Below, one piece after another: positions 11,901 through 24,400 of a DNA stretch of 64,000 nt. The DNA is from Zychaea mexicana (taxonomy: Eukaryota > Mucoromycota > Mucoromycetes > Mucorales > Lichtheimiaceae): assembly GCF_025766255.1 (NCBI RefSeq), contig NW_026516668.1, forward strand, positions 496,001 through 560,000. Reading direction: 5' to 3'. Position 1 is the stretch's first letter. Each line of letters starts with the position of its first letter. The position numbers and the translations under genes are program-made. The notes beneath the pieces were generated by a model. That model saw only the letters and a program-made list of their open reading frames with translations, was not told the origin of the DNA and did not search any database.

Positions 11901-14900
11901 CCGGCTATTGCGATGTGCACGCCGTTTGTCCGTAGGTGCACCATACTCGGTCATTTGTCGCAACGCATCGTACAATCGTCGGTTCTGTGCATCGATTACT
12001 TCAACACTCTGCTGATACTCGAGTTCCAAATCGTTCAGCTGTTGCTGTAGCATGTTATTTGCTTGGTCTGCAACTTGAAGCGTTTTTTCAAGGTATGCAA
12101 TTCTTGATTTGAGGTCTTCTGGTTCTGGCTCTAGTTTACAATTTTAAAGTAAGCACCTCAGAGAACCATGGAAACCCGTTCATTAGTTTGATTTTTGTGT
12201 GACTTACCGCTTTCGATAGTAGCTAACGAGTGGGAAGTGGTCAAGGTATTAGGAGGCGTAACGTGGTGATCTACATCACTGAGTGCTTGGTCGAATTTAT
12301 TCTCTTCGGCAAATTTGGAAATAAGCGTATCAACGGTATATCCATACGGGTTGTCGTATACAATTCCATCGCCATCGCCCCCTTGTTGAAGGATAATTCG
12401 ACTGATGACAGATTCCAAGATACGGTAACAATTCTCTCTATGATATCAAGTTCAATAACATTAATAACATGTATTAGATAGGTATTTGACAAAGTGGCAG
12501 TAATAGCAATGCAGTCGTTCAAAAAAAAAGTGTGCCGAAAACAAACACATATGCAAAACCCACCTCTGTTGTTCATCGCCAGGGACAAACATGAGATGCT
12601 GCAGGATACTCCGCAGCAGATCATACGACTCGGTTCCGGTGACGGATGAAAGAATGTTATCCAATATTTCTGGGGGATCAAGGACATCATTCAGCACCAT
12701 ATCACCATAGATCAAAGCAGCATCGTGCTCTTCTAAATCACGGAACTCGTCCATTTTGCGCTGCAAGATTTCGTCACCGAGAGGAGCCATTTTGCTCAGA
12801 ATTCGCGTAAGGTCAGCTTGATACAACTGGTTGCGCAAAGCTACGCGAACGTCCAAGTCATCCACTGCTTCAGAATCCACAAGCGCATTGATAAGAAGCA
12901 TGTTTGCAAGCTATTTAAAAGAAAAACGAGCGGCGAGATTTGAGTAACCATAGCACAAGTGCCGAAGAATAATGAAATGAATGAAGAAAGAGGGGGCAAA
13001 CCTACGCCATATTCGATCAAATGCTCTTCCGGGTTCTCGGAAATCCCTGTATATTTGAGAAAGCCTTTGCTTGCCCCAACCATGGATCCCATCATCCCTC
13101 GAGCGTCTAGGACCTTTTCGAAAGGAGCCAGCCATGCATCAAACCGCCCTTGCCCATCGGCATGTTTTTTCAGCAGCTCCATTCCACGCAAAACCATCGA
13201 ATGACCATTGGGGATGTCGCAATAGCATAAAAACGTAAGAGTATCGCATGCAAGCTGACGGACTGGAACGTATGGTGAAAGCAATGATAAAGTGATTTGA
13301 TCGATATAACGAGGTTCCCGCAGGACTTCTTGGATGCCATGCTATAAATGTGGTTACACGAGTTCAGAAAATGAGGAGAGAGGGTGGTTATGATTTAACT
13401 CATTGCCAACATGGAATGTTCACTCACGACATTGTTGATCAAGCTCTTGAGACACTTGATCAGCTCTAATTCCAGTAGAAAATCTTTTTGTTTTCTATTA
13501 CGACAAAACAAATATCAGTATCGAGGAATATGTTGCATGAAGGATATGGCTTACCTATCCGCCTTTTTGTGCAGCCTCGCCAGTTCACTAGCAATCAATC
13601 GCATTCCGTCGTCATCGATAAACCGCCTTATCCAACTATAATTGTGGAGCAGTTAGTATGCTAGCTTGGTAGACAGGTTGATAACGAGACAAATAATCCA
13701 TAGTAACTTACCTTAGCGGTTTGCTCTCTAAGAGATTGACCAGTTCTTTCACCAGTGAAAGTCGATCCGTCTTTTTGTCAGGTCGTAGAAAGGGCTTAAT
13801 GTACGATTTTGAAAAAGACGACAAAGTTGGCGTTCTTGGCGTAGCCGGTGTGCTTGGTTCCTTATCTTTGGTGAACGCTGTAGTAGTATCGGTGGTGGTA
13901 GTGGTATCCGTACTAACTGTTCTTGCATGCTTTACATTTCCTGGTTTGGATATCGTGTTATTGCTGGTATTGTTGTTGCCACTATTAATGTTATTGTTGT
14001 TACTGTTGCTGTTAAGATTGCGCGATGATCTTGCGCGATTGATATTTTGCCGTGCCTTGTTGTTGATGACGGATCCAAGCTGTTTCGTCAACTGATCTTC
14101 GTTATGCAGAATCCACTGCTTCTTGTCAAGCGATAGGTCGTTCATATCTCCGTCAGCCAGATTTAAATCAAGCCGCGTCTGGTTTTTCAGGTCAAAAGTC
14201 AGTTTTATGGTTGACTCATGGCACACATGCAATACCCCACGCCACACACAGACATGTCCCCTCCCTTACACATGAATTTAGTCAACGTACCGCTACTTCT
14301 TGAAACAGCTGTTCTATCTCTTGGTCATAGGATTCGGCTGCGTCAGGAGCATGGGGATGTACAAAATCATCGAGTGGTCGCGGGCTATCCAATGCACCCA
14401 GGCTATGACTCTCACAATCAAAATCTAGATACGTGTGTACAACATACATACATGCGTGCGCACACATGCATTGTCAGCCACCTAGTTTTCCATTTTCTTT
14501 GTCTACGTTTGAATCCAAGAAGAGTAAGCGAAAATTTACCAGGCAACGTGGCCCACTGTTCACGATGGGGTATACATGGCATAGAGTTATATGAACGAGT
14601 TAAGACTGGCGCAGCACGTTTTGCGAGAAAGCTGGTATAGTGTGTAGCTCGTGGCCTTTGCGCAGGAGTAGGAAGACGGTGGTGGACTTGCGGTAGCTGT
14701 TGTAGTTGCTGCTGTTGCTGCGATTGCTGTTGATCCCCTGAATTGCTGCACACGGGAGGTTGCGCGGAAGACAATAAGAGATTCTTTTGCCGATCATTGC
14801 TGGTACTGCTATAAATTTCGTCTTCTTCCTCAGTTTGTGCTTCGCTTTGTAGCTGTTGCTGTTTAGTTGACACGACGACAGGTGAAACAATTGAGTTGCG

Positions 14901-14972
14901 TCTGGAACTGTAATGCAGGCGAGCGTTGCTCTTTAAGCGCCGCTTTCCGCTAACGTTGGAAAACAGATCCAT
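8991..14972 (-). CDS. Formin (GBD/FH3-FH1-FH2-DAD), SepA/Bni1 type
   Basis: Fourteen exons, read from high to low: 14972-14540, 14424-14291, 14214-13712, 13635-13555, 13494-13428, 13341-13006, 12910-12564, 12437-12208, 12130-11829, 11754-10857, 10785-10328, 10244-9819, 9753-9621 and 9547-8991. They total 4905 nt, or 1634 residues, and every junction is in phase. The N-terminal third is Gln- and Asn-rich. The Rho-binding/FH3 armadillo region spans about 190-700 and a coiled coil about 710-811. FH1 (about 945-1010) has a run of roughly 20 prolines and two shorter ones. FH2 spans about 1023-1405 (FVEWEKMNTLNINETIW; LLLGNFLNGNTYRGGAFG). A diaphanous autoregulatory segment (IMDGLMKKLR, then RRRNEQRKHR) starts near 1458. 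Formins nucleate and elongate actin cables at hyphal tips and septa. The GBD-DAD pairing predicts Rho-controlled autoinhibition. Confidence 0.95.
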
Positions 14973-15057
14973 GTGGGCAGCACAATTGACAGATCGGCAA
15001 AAGTCAGTTCATGCGTCAACGCCAGGCAGCAAACAATATACAATTAAAGAAGAAGAA

Positions 15058-15681
15058 TTAAGGGACTTGAAGGGGGGCAGTGAAAAGAAAGTAAAAGATC
15101 GGCAAACTGTTTCGAGATCCCACTCCTTCTTCCTGCTTCCCAGTCGTGCTGTCCTCACAACTCCGCAAAATGAGCAGGTTGATCGTGGCGAACACGAAGG
15201 CAAAAGGTACCAGGTAACACGTGACACATTTATTTATTTTTCTAACGGCACGCATATCAGATTGTGTGCATCCTGTGTTGCGTTCTTGGCCCTCTTTAAA
15301 CATATCAGGGCCTTTTATTTGTGTATAAATGCGTTTGGCGGTTAGAATCGTATCTGGTAAAGTACGTTGGACTGATAGCCTATTATTGTTGTTGCGCAAG
15401 CTGCGATCGGTAACACTAGACAATCGCCACTTCTTGTTCTGTTCTTCTTTAATAGATTTATCTAAACTGGGGAAAGCACCATCATCGCCGCATTTTGGCG
15501 CACTGAGAACATTTACCATCATCAACCTTGGAATGTTGCACACTGTCTCATGCCTTTTGCTATTGGCAGGATGATGCCTCCTCATCCATTCGCATAGTGC
15601 ATGCCATGCTCTTCGGACCCGGATCTGTGTAACACTGACATTCAACAATTGCCGAACCTTCCGTGCTTTGATATTGATCAA
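15058..15681 (-). CDS. Hypothetical open frame upstream of the formin
   Basis: An uninterrupted 207-codon frame that opens without an ATG; the first good ATG would give MRRHHPANSK. It has a basic N-terminal half and one possible membrane segment (VPFAFVFATINLLIL). It has no family resemblance. It lies on the same strand as the formin and ends about 85 bp before the formin start, so it could be an upstream exon, a 5' leader frame or a small gene of its own. The length without a stop favours some coding history, but the last 40 codons look intron-like. Low confidence. Confidence 0.3.
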   Translation of the reverse strand: MINIKARKVRQLLNVSVTQIRVRRAWHALCEWMRRHHPANSKRHETVCNIPRLMMVNVLSAPKCGDDGAFPSLDKSIKEEQNKKWRLSSVTDRSLRNNNNRLSVQRTLPDTILTAKRIYTQIKGPDMFKEGQERNTGCTQSDMRAVRKINKCVTCYLVPFAFVFATINLLILRSCEDSTTGKQEEGVGSRNSLPIFYFLFTAPLQVP

Positions 15682-15814
15682 AACACAGCCGTTTTATTTT
15701 ATATCGAAATAGTTAAGGCCAGTTAGTTACTAAAGAGAAAGTCGGTTTACCAATGCGTTTTTGACTGGCCCTGTTCGATATCCTTTATAAAACTGACTGA
15801 AAGGCAGCGTTGAT

Positions 15815-16403
15815 GGACTTCTAGGCGATGCGGCTTACCCTCTGTCACCACGTCTTGTCACACCATACAAAGGGGAAGCACGACAGATCCCAGAAATCTT
15901 CAGTTCAATTGAAAGTTGTCGTATGTACGAGGTACGAACGTTGTATTATTACGATTTTATAAGTTTTCCACGTATTCCTGTGTGTTGAGCCATTTTTCTT
16001 TTGATCATCTTTTTGTATAGTGGAGGTTGAACGTACGGTCGGGTTTTTGAAGAACAGATGGCAAAGCTTAAAATGTCTACCGATCATGGTCAGAGGCAAA
16101 CGTGATTATAAGCGATGCATGAACTGGATTGCTGTTTGTTGTCTGTTGCACAATTTTGTACAAAACGTGGAAGATGACGGCTCTTACTTGAGCGTCATTG
16201 GCGACCTCCAACGGCGCCGCAATCCAGATGCAGACATGCGCAACGTAAGAGAGCTTCGTCAGACCGGTGATGATGACTTTTGGGGTGATGATGATGAAGG
16301 TAACGCGTTCGTTGAAACAAGTAGACGTAACAGAGGTCAAATCACCCCAGGCGAAATGATGCGAGTGTACTTGAAGATAGCGCTTGGAATCACAGCTCGA
16401 TAG
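15815..16403 (+). pseudogene. Truncated PIF/Harbinger transposase (C-terminal half)
   Basis: The visible protein starts within the DDE_4 core at GLLGDAAYPLSPRLVTPYKG. It then has an intron (about 15919..16019, donor GTATGT, acceptor TATAG) and continues EVERTVGFLKNRWQSLK and CCLLHNFVQNVEDD, ending with an acidic tail at 16403. This is the conserved 3' part of HARBI1/PIF-type transposases, which cut and paste DNA with a 3-bp target preference. The N-terminal half and the first catalytic Asp are missing, so it cannot be active. It converges with a coiled-coil gene 66 bp away, the usual two-gene layout of Harbinger elements. Confidence 0.75.
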
Positions 16404-16469
16404 GCCTTTTTGTTTTTTATTGTAACAAAAACAAAACAAACCTACTCTCTCTCTTCTTTCCCTCCAACA

Positions 16470-17020
16470 CTACCTGCCCACACTACTCGCTTCTTCTGTA
16501 CTCTCCCGTCTCTCCTCTCTTTCTTCTCTCCCTATGTACTCTCCCCCATTTTTTTGTTTCAACTCTTCTAATTCAATTGACAGTCGCAAACGCTTTATAT
16601 ATCGCGCGTCGTGTTCATAGTGCAGCCGTTGCATGCGTTCTTCATGTACCATTTCTTCGCGTCGAGTCTGGGCTCGCATTTTTTCGATCGCACGGTCCAA
16701 CTGCTTTTGGCGAGTATTGTGTTTTTCAATGTGAAGACGCGAACGTTCAGACATGAAACTCTCAGTGAAATTCATACTAAAGAAAAGAAATCAATAAGAA
16801 ACATCTGTATATCGTATAGCCCATCGAAATGAGCATTTCAAGAGCTTACGTTTCATCATCCACGTGAAGTCTAGGTCCCGAAGCTTCTTGCACTTCTTAC
16901 ACCAACAGCGTCATCGCCTCGCTGTGATTGATTATCGCTCTCGTCCACTAGCCCACTCAAGCTATCCATTTGGATTTGAGAATTGGCATCGATGCTGTCG
17001 CCGAATATATTCTCGCAATC
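16470..17020 (-). pseudogene. Partial Harbinger-associated coiled-coil/DNA-binding partner
   Basis: The last exon, 16785..16470, encodes a charged coiled coil (RREEMVHEERMQRLHYEH, then RLRLSIELEELKQK). It follows an acceptor TTTCTTTAG; the matching donor (GTAAGC) lies at 16845-16850. Upstream, an acidic Ser/Asp-rich stretch (CEDCENIFGDSIDANSQ) runs to about 17020, where the frame is lost. The coiled-coil tail after an acidic linker matches the Myb/MADF-like second protein that accompanies Harbinger transposases, and its convergent position next to one supports that. The DNA-binding N-terminus is absent. Confidence 0.5.
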
Positions 17021-17110
17021 CTCGCATAGAGGCCACTTAAATTTAACGTAGGCTTTTTTTTATACAGTTAGTATATACGATGCAATAGGCGTCCTTGTAC
17101 ATATAATACC

Positions 17111-17558
17111 GCAAAACTTGAATTTTGTTCCCAAAAAGAGCGGGAACTGAATTTTACTTAGAGTATTTCACCTGTGTGAGCATATGCAGCAGCCAAGCTT
17201 ATACTTGTCCTTCTCGAGATTCAGTGATCTTCTTTGTCAAAACACCGATCCGCAACAACAGATAATTGCTACGCGTCAATGCAGTGCTAGGTTAACCACG
17301 ATGCACGGCTACTTGGTGACAATGTGCTTAGATTAACCAGCAGCCCAATGGTGTCTTTTATTTTCCACAAGATCTTCCTTCTCTAATGCAAGCAAACTCC
17401 AATTGTCTGTTGTTGCGGATCGGTGTTTTTAACAAAGAAGATCGTAATATCTCGAGAAGGACAAGTTTAAGCTAGGCTGCTGCATATGCTCACATAAGTG
17501 AAATACTCTAAGTGAAATTCAGTTCCCGTTCTTTTTGGGAATAAAATTCAGGTTTTGC
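17111..17558. mobile_element. Foldback/MITE-like element with 157-bp inverted arms
   Basis: Positions 17111-17267 and 17401-17558 are near-perfect reverse complements. The left arm begins GCAAAACTTGAATTTTG and the right ends CAAAATTC-type sequence closing with GGTTTTGC. The arms differ by scattered single-base changes. The loop between them is 133 bp and has no open frame. I could not see a matching target duplication. It lies between the Harbinger remains and a LINE fragment, so it may be a non-autonomous derivative of a DNA transposon. Confidence 0.85.
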
Positions 17559-17565
17559 CCACCTT

Positions 17566-19203
17566 CACCATCAATAAATCACCAAGATGACGATGATTTC
17601 CAGACACCACCACCAGCAACAAGACGCCGAGGACGCCCTTCCACCCAGCAGCTCAACAGCTCATTACCAAATCTACCATGTCTACTATATGCTGACGACG
17701 TAGTAATTATCAGCTCAGACGACAACATACAACACCTACTGAATCTTTGTGAGCGACACAATCTCGATTCAGGATACCGTTAGAGCCCGACAAAATGTGT
17801 GATTGTACAACCAACAACACACTCAACTACCACATTTCTACTATATGATACACCAATCCCGAATGAAACCTCCTTTAAATATCTCGGGGTCCCCATCAAC
17901 AACCGCGGTTATCTTGATGGACAACAACTTATCGAACACACTACCGCATCAGGAATTACCAGTATCATATGCGAATCCTCAACAACATAGGCCTCAAACC
18001 GTCTGGCCTATCGCGACTGTTAGCCAGCCGACTGTACGCTCAATCTATACGACCGAAACTGGAATACGGTCTAGCAATCACCCCTCTCACAAAAAAACAA
18101 CAACAAGATACCCTAGAAAAGGCCCAGAATACATGCCTCCGTCTGATATATGGCGCACACCCCAACTCAGAAACGAAGATCATGCGTCACCTCGCCAACT
18201 TACCCAGTATGGCAGAACGCATAGCAATCCTACAAGCAAGATTCATACATCGGGCAACCTATCTCCCAGAGGACGCACTTCTTTCAACACTCCTACCAGC
18301 ACTGGAGGCACAAGCGAGTAGCTACTGGAGCAAATTAAAGCGAAAATCACCAATCATCCTCCTATGCATTGAATCTTTCCCGGATCTCTCCCGTACGGCC
18401 CTGAAAAAACTCATCCGACAATACCTCAGAAACAATTTTGATACACTCCGTTTGTCGCCAACGCGAACCAAACTCCTCAAATGTTGTCGTCCAACACTTG
18501 GCATCGATTTGGTTATGTGGCTACCCATGACCCGCGAGGAAAGAAGTCGCTTATACGATGGCGGATTGGATGGCTGCCAGGTGGACGTAAGAAAGCCTGC
18601 AAAAGCTGTCCCGCGCCAGATTACACCAAACAACATGCCATATACTGTTTGCGCATGCATCAGCGGCAAAATGTATCTGCACAACTACACCAGGATCCCA
18701 TCAACTGGATCTTCAACAAATTACCGAAATCAAAACCACGATCGTCCAACCGCATACAGTTTATCACCACAATTTGGTCAACACTCTGCCAAATTCTAGC
18801 GGAACGCACACCAACATCCAGATAGCAACCAACAACAATACGAAGTTCCAACACCTGGAAAAGTGTTGATAAATTGGCTCACTCCACCTCCTCCGCAAGC
18901 AATGTAGGTCAACATCTTATTTCTATTATCCCTCTTAGTATATTCGCCCTAGTATGTTTACTTCTAAAAAAAGGAGAGAAACCCATTCATATAACGTTAT
19001 CCCTCGCAGGTCTTAAACTATACATATCCCACATCTAAATCTTCTCATCCAGCTAAACTAAAGCAGATACTCAGTCTTCTCATTCACAACCTTTTCCCTG
19101 TCCCACACACAGGGTTTTTACCCCGTCATACCCTCAGTCCTGTCTCGAGCAAAATGTCCCCCCAGACGCAGTGTTCAAAGAGACGTTAATAAACGTAAAC
19201 AAC
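17566..19203 (+). pseudogene. 5'-truncated, frameshifted LINE (reverse transcriptase C-terminal part)
   Basis: It starts shortly before the reverse transcriptase catalytic box (LPCLLYADDVVIISSDD, YADD near 17690). The frame then shifts repeatedly: VPTNETSFKYLGVPIN-like thumb sequence near 17870, SRLYAQSIRPKLEYGLAI near 18030, and a terminal zinc-finger-like CKSCPAPDYTKQHAIYC near 18598. Frameshifts or stops occur at about 17781, 17960 and 18480-18540. The AATAAA near 19187 probably marks the 3' end. It belongs to a different LINE lineage from the intact copy at 55-61 kb, judging by the different C-terminal finger and palm sequence. It lacks the endonuclease and most of the RT. Confidence 0.8.
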
Positions 19204-19873
19204 ATCCTATATTGATGTAGCACCCGTGTGATTTGTTTGTTGCACTGTATATTGGCAGCAGTAGCAACAGCACTTGTTCAATGCAGACAATGAGTTCTAC
19301 GCTTCGCCCATTTTGCCCAGCTAAACCGATAACAAGGCACTCGCACGATTATCTATAGTCATTCTTGCTGATATTTCATGCTTCCTTGCTTCCTTTCATC
19401 TCCTAGCTTCACCTAATTATCTTCATCGTATCTCCGTAAAATTAACAAGCAGAAACCGGTAATATTATAACTATATATAGAGCAAGGGGTAAATCAAGAT
19501 TTGCCCCCAAGATTACACGGATGTTTGTACTATAACACTGTAGGATCTACTGATGCACAATCCCTTGTTGGTTGCATGATTGCACTGGCTTATTCGTTAT
19601 ATATCCTGTCTGCTGTTGATTGGGTGTTGATACTGCCCTGGGCCGAAACCGATATTAAGAAGAGAGAAAAATACTATACTGTAAATTGTTACAATAGCCA
19701 TCGCAACACCGTGCCTATTATAATTAAATATCCTATAGCGGGTCATAGTCAACGTATTACAATGCCTCTGGACTACTTGTGTCTCGAGCAATTGTTGAGT
19801 ATGCGGACTTTATAGATTGGCAAACAACCTATTCGGGATCTTTTCAATACCTTAACAATTCACAAGATTAAAA
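19204..19873. other. Intergenic region upstream of KAE1
   Basis: No supported gene. A 104-codon open frame at 19501..19815 has no family features. The 3' part is presumably the KAE1 promoter; no clear TATA box within 60 bp of the start. Confidence 0.5.
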
Positions 19874-21317
19874 ATGACGATCGCGATTGGTTTCGAGGGG
19901 TCTGCCAACAAATTAGGTGTAGGCATAATCAGACACGAAAATGGCAAGGTTGACGTCTTATCCAACGTTCGTGATACTTACATTACACCTCCCGGCGAAG
20001 GCTTTTTACCGCGTGACACCGCCCAACACCACCGCGATTGTGTACTCAAAGTATTAAAGAAGGCCCTGAGCGATGCCAACCTCACACCCAAAGAGATTGA
20101 CGTGATTTGTTTTACAAAGGGTAAAGGCGTTATATCTTTTCCTTTGAAATTTTGAAGTAGAAATACCTATTGACAAAATGGGTTTTCTTAACACCACATA
20201 GGTCCCGGCATGGGTGCACCACTTACTTCTACTGCGATTGTTGCACGCACGCTGTCACTCTTGTGGGAAAAGCCACTGGTTGGTGTAAACCACTGTGTAG
20301 GACGTATGTAATAATAGCAGAAAAAACATTTGGAAGAGAACTAGAACAGTTGACACATCTACTATATGTTTTGGAGAAAAGCTAACAACGATGTAATAAT
20401 GTTGGAATAATACAGATATTGAGATGGGTCGAGAGGTGACAGGTGCTACAAACCCGGTCGTATTATACGTCAGTGGTGGAAACACACAAGTTATCGCATA
20501 TTCACAGAACAGATACCGGATATTTGGTGAGACACTGGATATCGCTATTGGAAATTGTCTGGATCGTTTTGCTCGTATCCTGAACCTATCAAACGATCCA
20601 AGCCCCGGATACAACATTGAACAATACGCCAAAAAGTAAGAGCTACCTCCTTCTATTACTCAATATGTCTATAATTTTATTAAACATGTACTGAACTTTA
20701 TAAAAGAGGCAAACAATTTATTCCGCTTCCTTATGCAGTCAAGGGCATGGATGTCTCGTTTTCCGGTATCTTGTCGCATATCGAACAAATTGCCAAGGAG
20801 CGACTGCCTACTGGCGAAATTACACCATATGACCTTTGCTTCTCATTACAAGAAACCTTATTTGCTATGCTGGTCGAAATCACTGAAAGAGCCATGGCTC
20901 ACGTTGAATCGTCTGAAGTGCTTATTGTCGGTGGTGTCGGATGTAAGAATTTTTAATTATGCATGAAAGAAAAAGACGCTAGAGCAAGAGGTGCTAAGTT
21001 TTGATCCGGGTGTGTATATCTACTAGGTAACGTTCGATTACAAGAAATGATGGAGCAAATGGCAGCACAGCGGGATGCCACAGTGTGCGCAACAGATGAA
21101 AGGTGGGTTGAATCATCGACGTAGAGAGACAACACGCCAGCCCTATATCTAACTTTTTCCACTATATGTTATGTTCAGATTCTGCATCGACAACGGCATT
21201 ATGATTGCCCATGCGGGATTGCTTGCTTATCATGATGGTTTCCGGACACCGTTGGAAGAGAGTACCTGCACACAACGTTTCCGGACTGATGAAGTATATG
21301 TATCATGGCGAGACTGA
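19874..21317 (+). CDS. KAE1: tRNA N6-threonylcarbamoyladenosine synthase subunit Kae1/OSGEP
   Basis: Six exons, 19874..20120, 20202..20303, 20416..20635, 20707..20942, 21027..21102 and 21179..21317, give 339 residues, the normal length for Kae1. All junctions are in phase. Kae1 is the catalytic subunit of the KEOPS complex, which transfers threonylcarbamoyl to A37 of ANN-decoding tRNAs. Visible marks are the ASKHA-fold start ([16 protein letters not shown]), the metal-binding NHCVGHIEMGR (about 111-121, spanning an intron), [12 protein letters not shown], and the terminal [12 protein letters not shown], whose Asp298 completes the metal site. No mitochondrial presequence is present, consistent with the cytosolic/nuclear paralogue rather than Qri7. 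It converges with the coatomer gene; the two stops are 160 bp apart. Confidence 0.95.
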
Positions 21318-21476
21318 ATTAAAAATCCCTTCTACGACTTGTTTTGCTATACAACTGTGGTGCTCTTGGTCTGACACAATAATTTCTTAATGCACATGTA
21401 TATAAATGGGACGGAGGCAATGTGGAAAATATAATACTATCAATGGGCAAATGTAACAAAAAAAAGAGGAAGTTTA

Positions 21477-24400
21477 TTAAACTGGAGCTGAGGTATCCAC
21501 AAGGGTTGCCTCTTGCTGATTGTCTGCGGTATTGTCAGTCTATTAAGAAATAAAAGAAACCAATGTTGTCAGCAAGATACAGAAAAAAAAGAAAAAGATG
21601 ATTTCTAATACCTTTTGTATTTCGTTAAACAGATTGGCGTATTCTGCTGGATCAGCTAAACTTTCGGCTGTTTTCTTGCGGTTCTTCTTTTCCAAATCTG
21701 CCTTCCACTGTTTTACAATGGATGACATGCTGTCGGGGGCATATGTTCTTGCAAGCATAGCAGCTTCTGGGAGACGGTCGGTTTTGATCAATAGCTGGAT
21801 CATCTCGGGTATTGCGCCCAGCTCAAGCAATGCCGAGAAAGCAATGTTGTTTTTGCCTTGCTCCACTATTTCAACAACAAAAAACAGTTCTGTGAGTTTT
21901 TCTGCTGCTGCTAGCAGTGGTGAAGACTGATAACTATTACTTACACGCTTGATCTGCCACTTCCCGTAAACCGGCACGGTTTCCACTGGCAGTATAAAAG
22001 AGTAAAAGACCGCTGAGATCCTTTGCTTTTTGCAGACACTCTTCGGCCAAATCGAATTTCCAGTTTGTCAAGGCAACATCGCTCAGATTTCTCCATCGGG
22101 CTTCGTTATCAAGCTCACGTGCAATTTCTGTGGCAATGTCCAGTTTACCCAATTGGATAGCTAAATCGAACTTTTGTTCTGCGTCTGTTGATACCTCCAG
22201 CGCCAATTCCTTGAGGTCTTGTGCTTCCAAAAATCGTGCAATGCGGCCCCTTTGATCTGCTGGAATTTCAGGTAAAAGTGAAGCAGCAGATTCAAGGTCG
22301 CTGCGCAATACGGCTGTCTGATACTTGATCACGGTCAACGAGAGGGCATAGCTGTATACATTGACATCCTGGAATACATGATGCAAATAAAAAGTGTTTG
22401 TGGTTAAAAATAAAACAATACTTCATCGCTCGATTGACGTAACTTATTAAAACTTTCAATTGTTAAAAAGAACATACTCTGTCGGCAAGATAGACCAAGT
22501 TGTCTCGTGGAGAATAACCAAGGAGGTACATGGGTCTAAGTAAGGTATCAGATGGTATTAGTAGACACGATCTTCACAATAAAAGCTCTCGAGCATTACA
22601 TACTTATCGAAATGGCTGATGGTATAGGTTTCGTTACCGACGACGTAGTTGAGGCGGTTAGCGCTGTTGGTGTAGATAAAGCAGTCGCCAGCCCAGGTAC
22701 CTGTTCTTACACTAAAATATGGATCGTTTAGAAATATATGTATTGTCCACGTACGCATATACTGTATCTTGAAAACTCTTTGTACCTCTCAGTAATATCA
22801 TTTTCGAATTCGAATGCTTCTTCGACACCTTCCAAACCAGGGTCGCCTCCACTTTCCACAAATTGAGCATAAGCTTGAGCATTGTATCGGAGAATGTAGA
22901 AGGATTCTTCACAGACAATAGCAACAAGGTCGCCAGCGTCGGACCAGAATACACTCTTTGCCTCTACATCGATGCGTCGGACAACAGCACCTGTCTCCCA
23001 GTCGTAAAAGTTCAAAAAGCCATTCGCCTTAACACCAAGCAAGGGACCGCCAAAGATGCCCTCAGCTGCATAGCCGAGCTTAGGAAGAAGACCGGTGCGT
23101 TCTCTAAAGTTGACAAAAATCTTGACACGCGAGGTGGACTCACGAACGGCATAACTATACATGGTATTTTTTGTGAGCTTGTAGTTACGGAAAAAGGAAG
23201 TAAGATATACGGGTCTTTAAAATAATTGAATACTCACGCCTTGGAATCAGCAGCCCAAGCAAATCCAATACCGCTGCCGAAACTCTTGTTTCTCCAGGCC
23301 AATGCTGTGTAGATGATGTATTCACCGTCACCGCACACAACGACAAAACGACCGTTTGGAGAGTGTTGGAGCGTTTGAGGATACACTTCGCAGCTACCCA
23401 GATCCTTGATTGGCAGGGCAAGACGTTCACCATCCTTGGCGCTCGCATCTATTTCGCCAAAAACAAGGCATTTAGCCGTTTTGCAATGATAGATTACTGA
23501 ATTTATGTTTAAGAAATAGAGAACATAACCCACCAACGCCGGTCTTGACATTTGCCGTTTGAATTTCGGAATGCTTGGCCCAGATAATTTTGCCTGACGT
23601 ATCCATCGAAACAGCAGGCTCTTCTCTACCCAGTTTGAGCACGACGGAACCTTCATCGAAACCCAGCGCCACATTGTTGCCACCCTTTTGGTACGCAATG
23701 CACCAACCGCGTTCCAAACCATAGTTCAAGCTATTCTCAAGACGGTACGTTTCCGAGTTCCAGATTCTGACAGTCCCATCTTCAGAACCAGACATGATGA
23801 TAGGGAGTTCGGGATGAAACGAAGCAAAGTTGACGTTTTGGCTATGGCCTTCAAGCGTTTGAACGCAGTTTTTGTTTTGATAATCCCACACTTTCACCAG
23901 GCTAAAAAAAAAAGACATTTTCACGGTGTATCAGTGACATACCGTCTTCTCACCCTCATACATCCCTCTTTTCGCTTTGCTGCCGAGGTAACTGTCACGT
24001 CAATAACCGAGTCAATCCTTCTCACAACATACTTGTCATCAGCACACGAGATCAAATAGGGCTTATCGCCACCATGGTAATAGTCGACATAATTGACACC
24101 CTTCTCGTGCCCTTCCAAGGTAAAGTTGGGCACGTTCGAACCGAGTGACCATACTTTGATGACACCGTCCAGACCAGCCGAAGCGAAAGTGTTGGAATCC
24201 TTTGGATTAAAGGTCAAGTGCATGACGAAATGCGAATGGCCTTCAAATATCTAATATTTATCGAGAGCATCACTTAGTATAACCTCTCCATTTCTCTTAG
24301 CCCTTTCTTCTCATTCGCCTAGTACAAAGAGTCTCTATTGGTTATTACTACCCGTCAATAAGAGACAAAAGTTACCTGGACACACTTCCAACCCTTCTCC

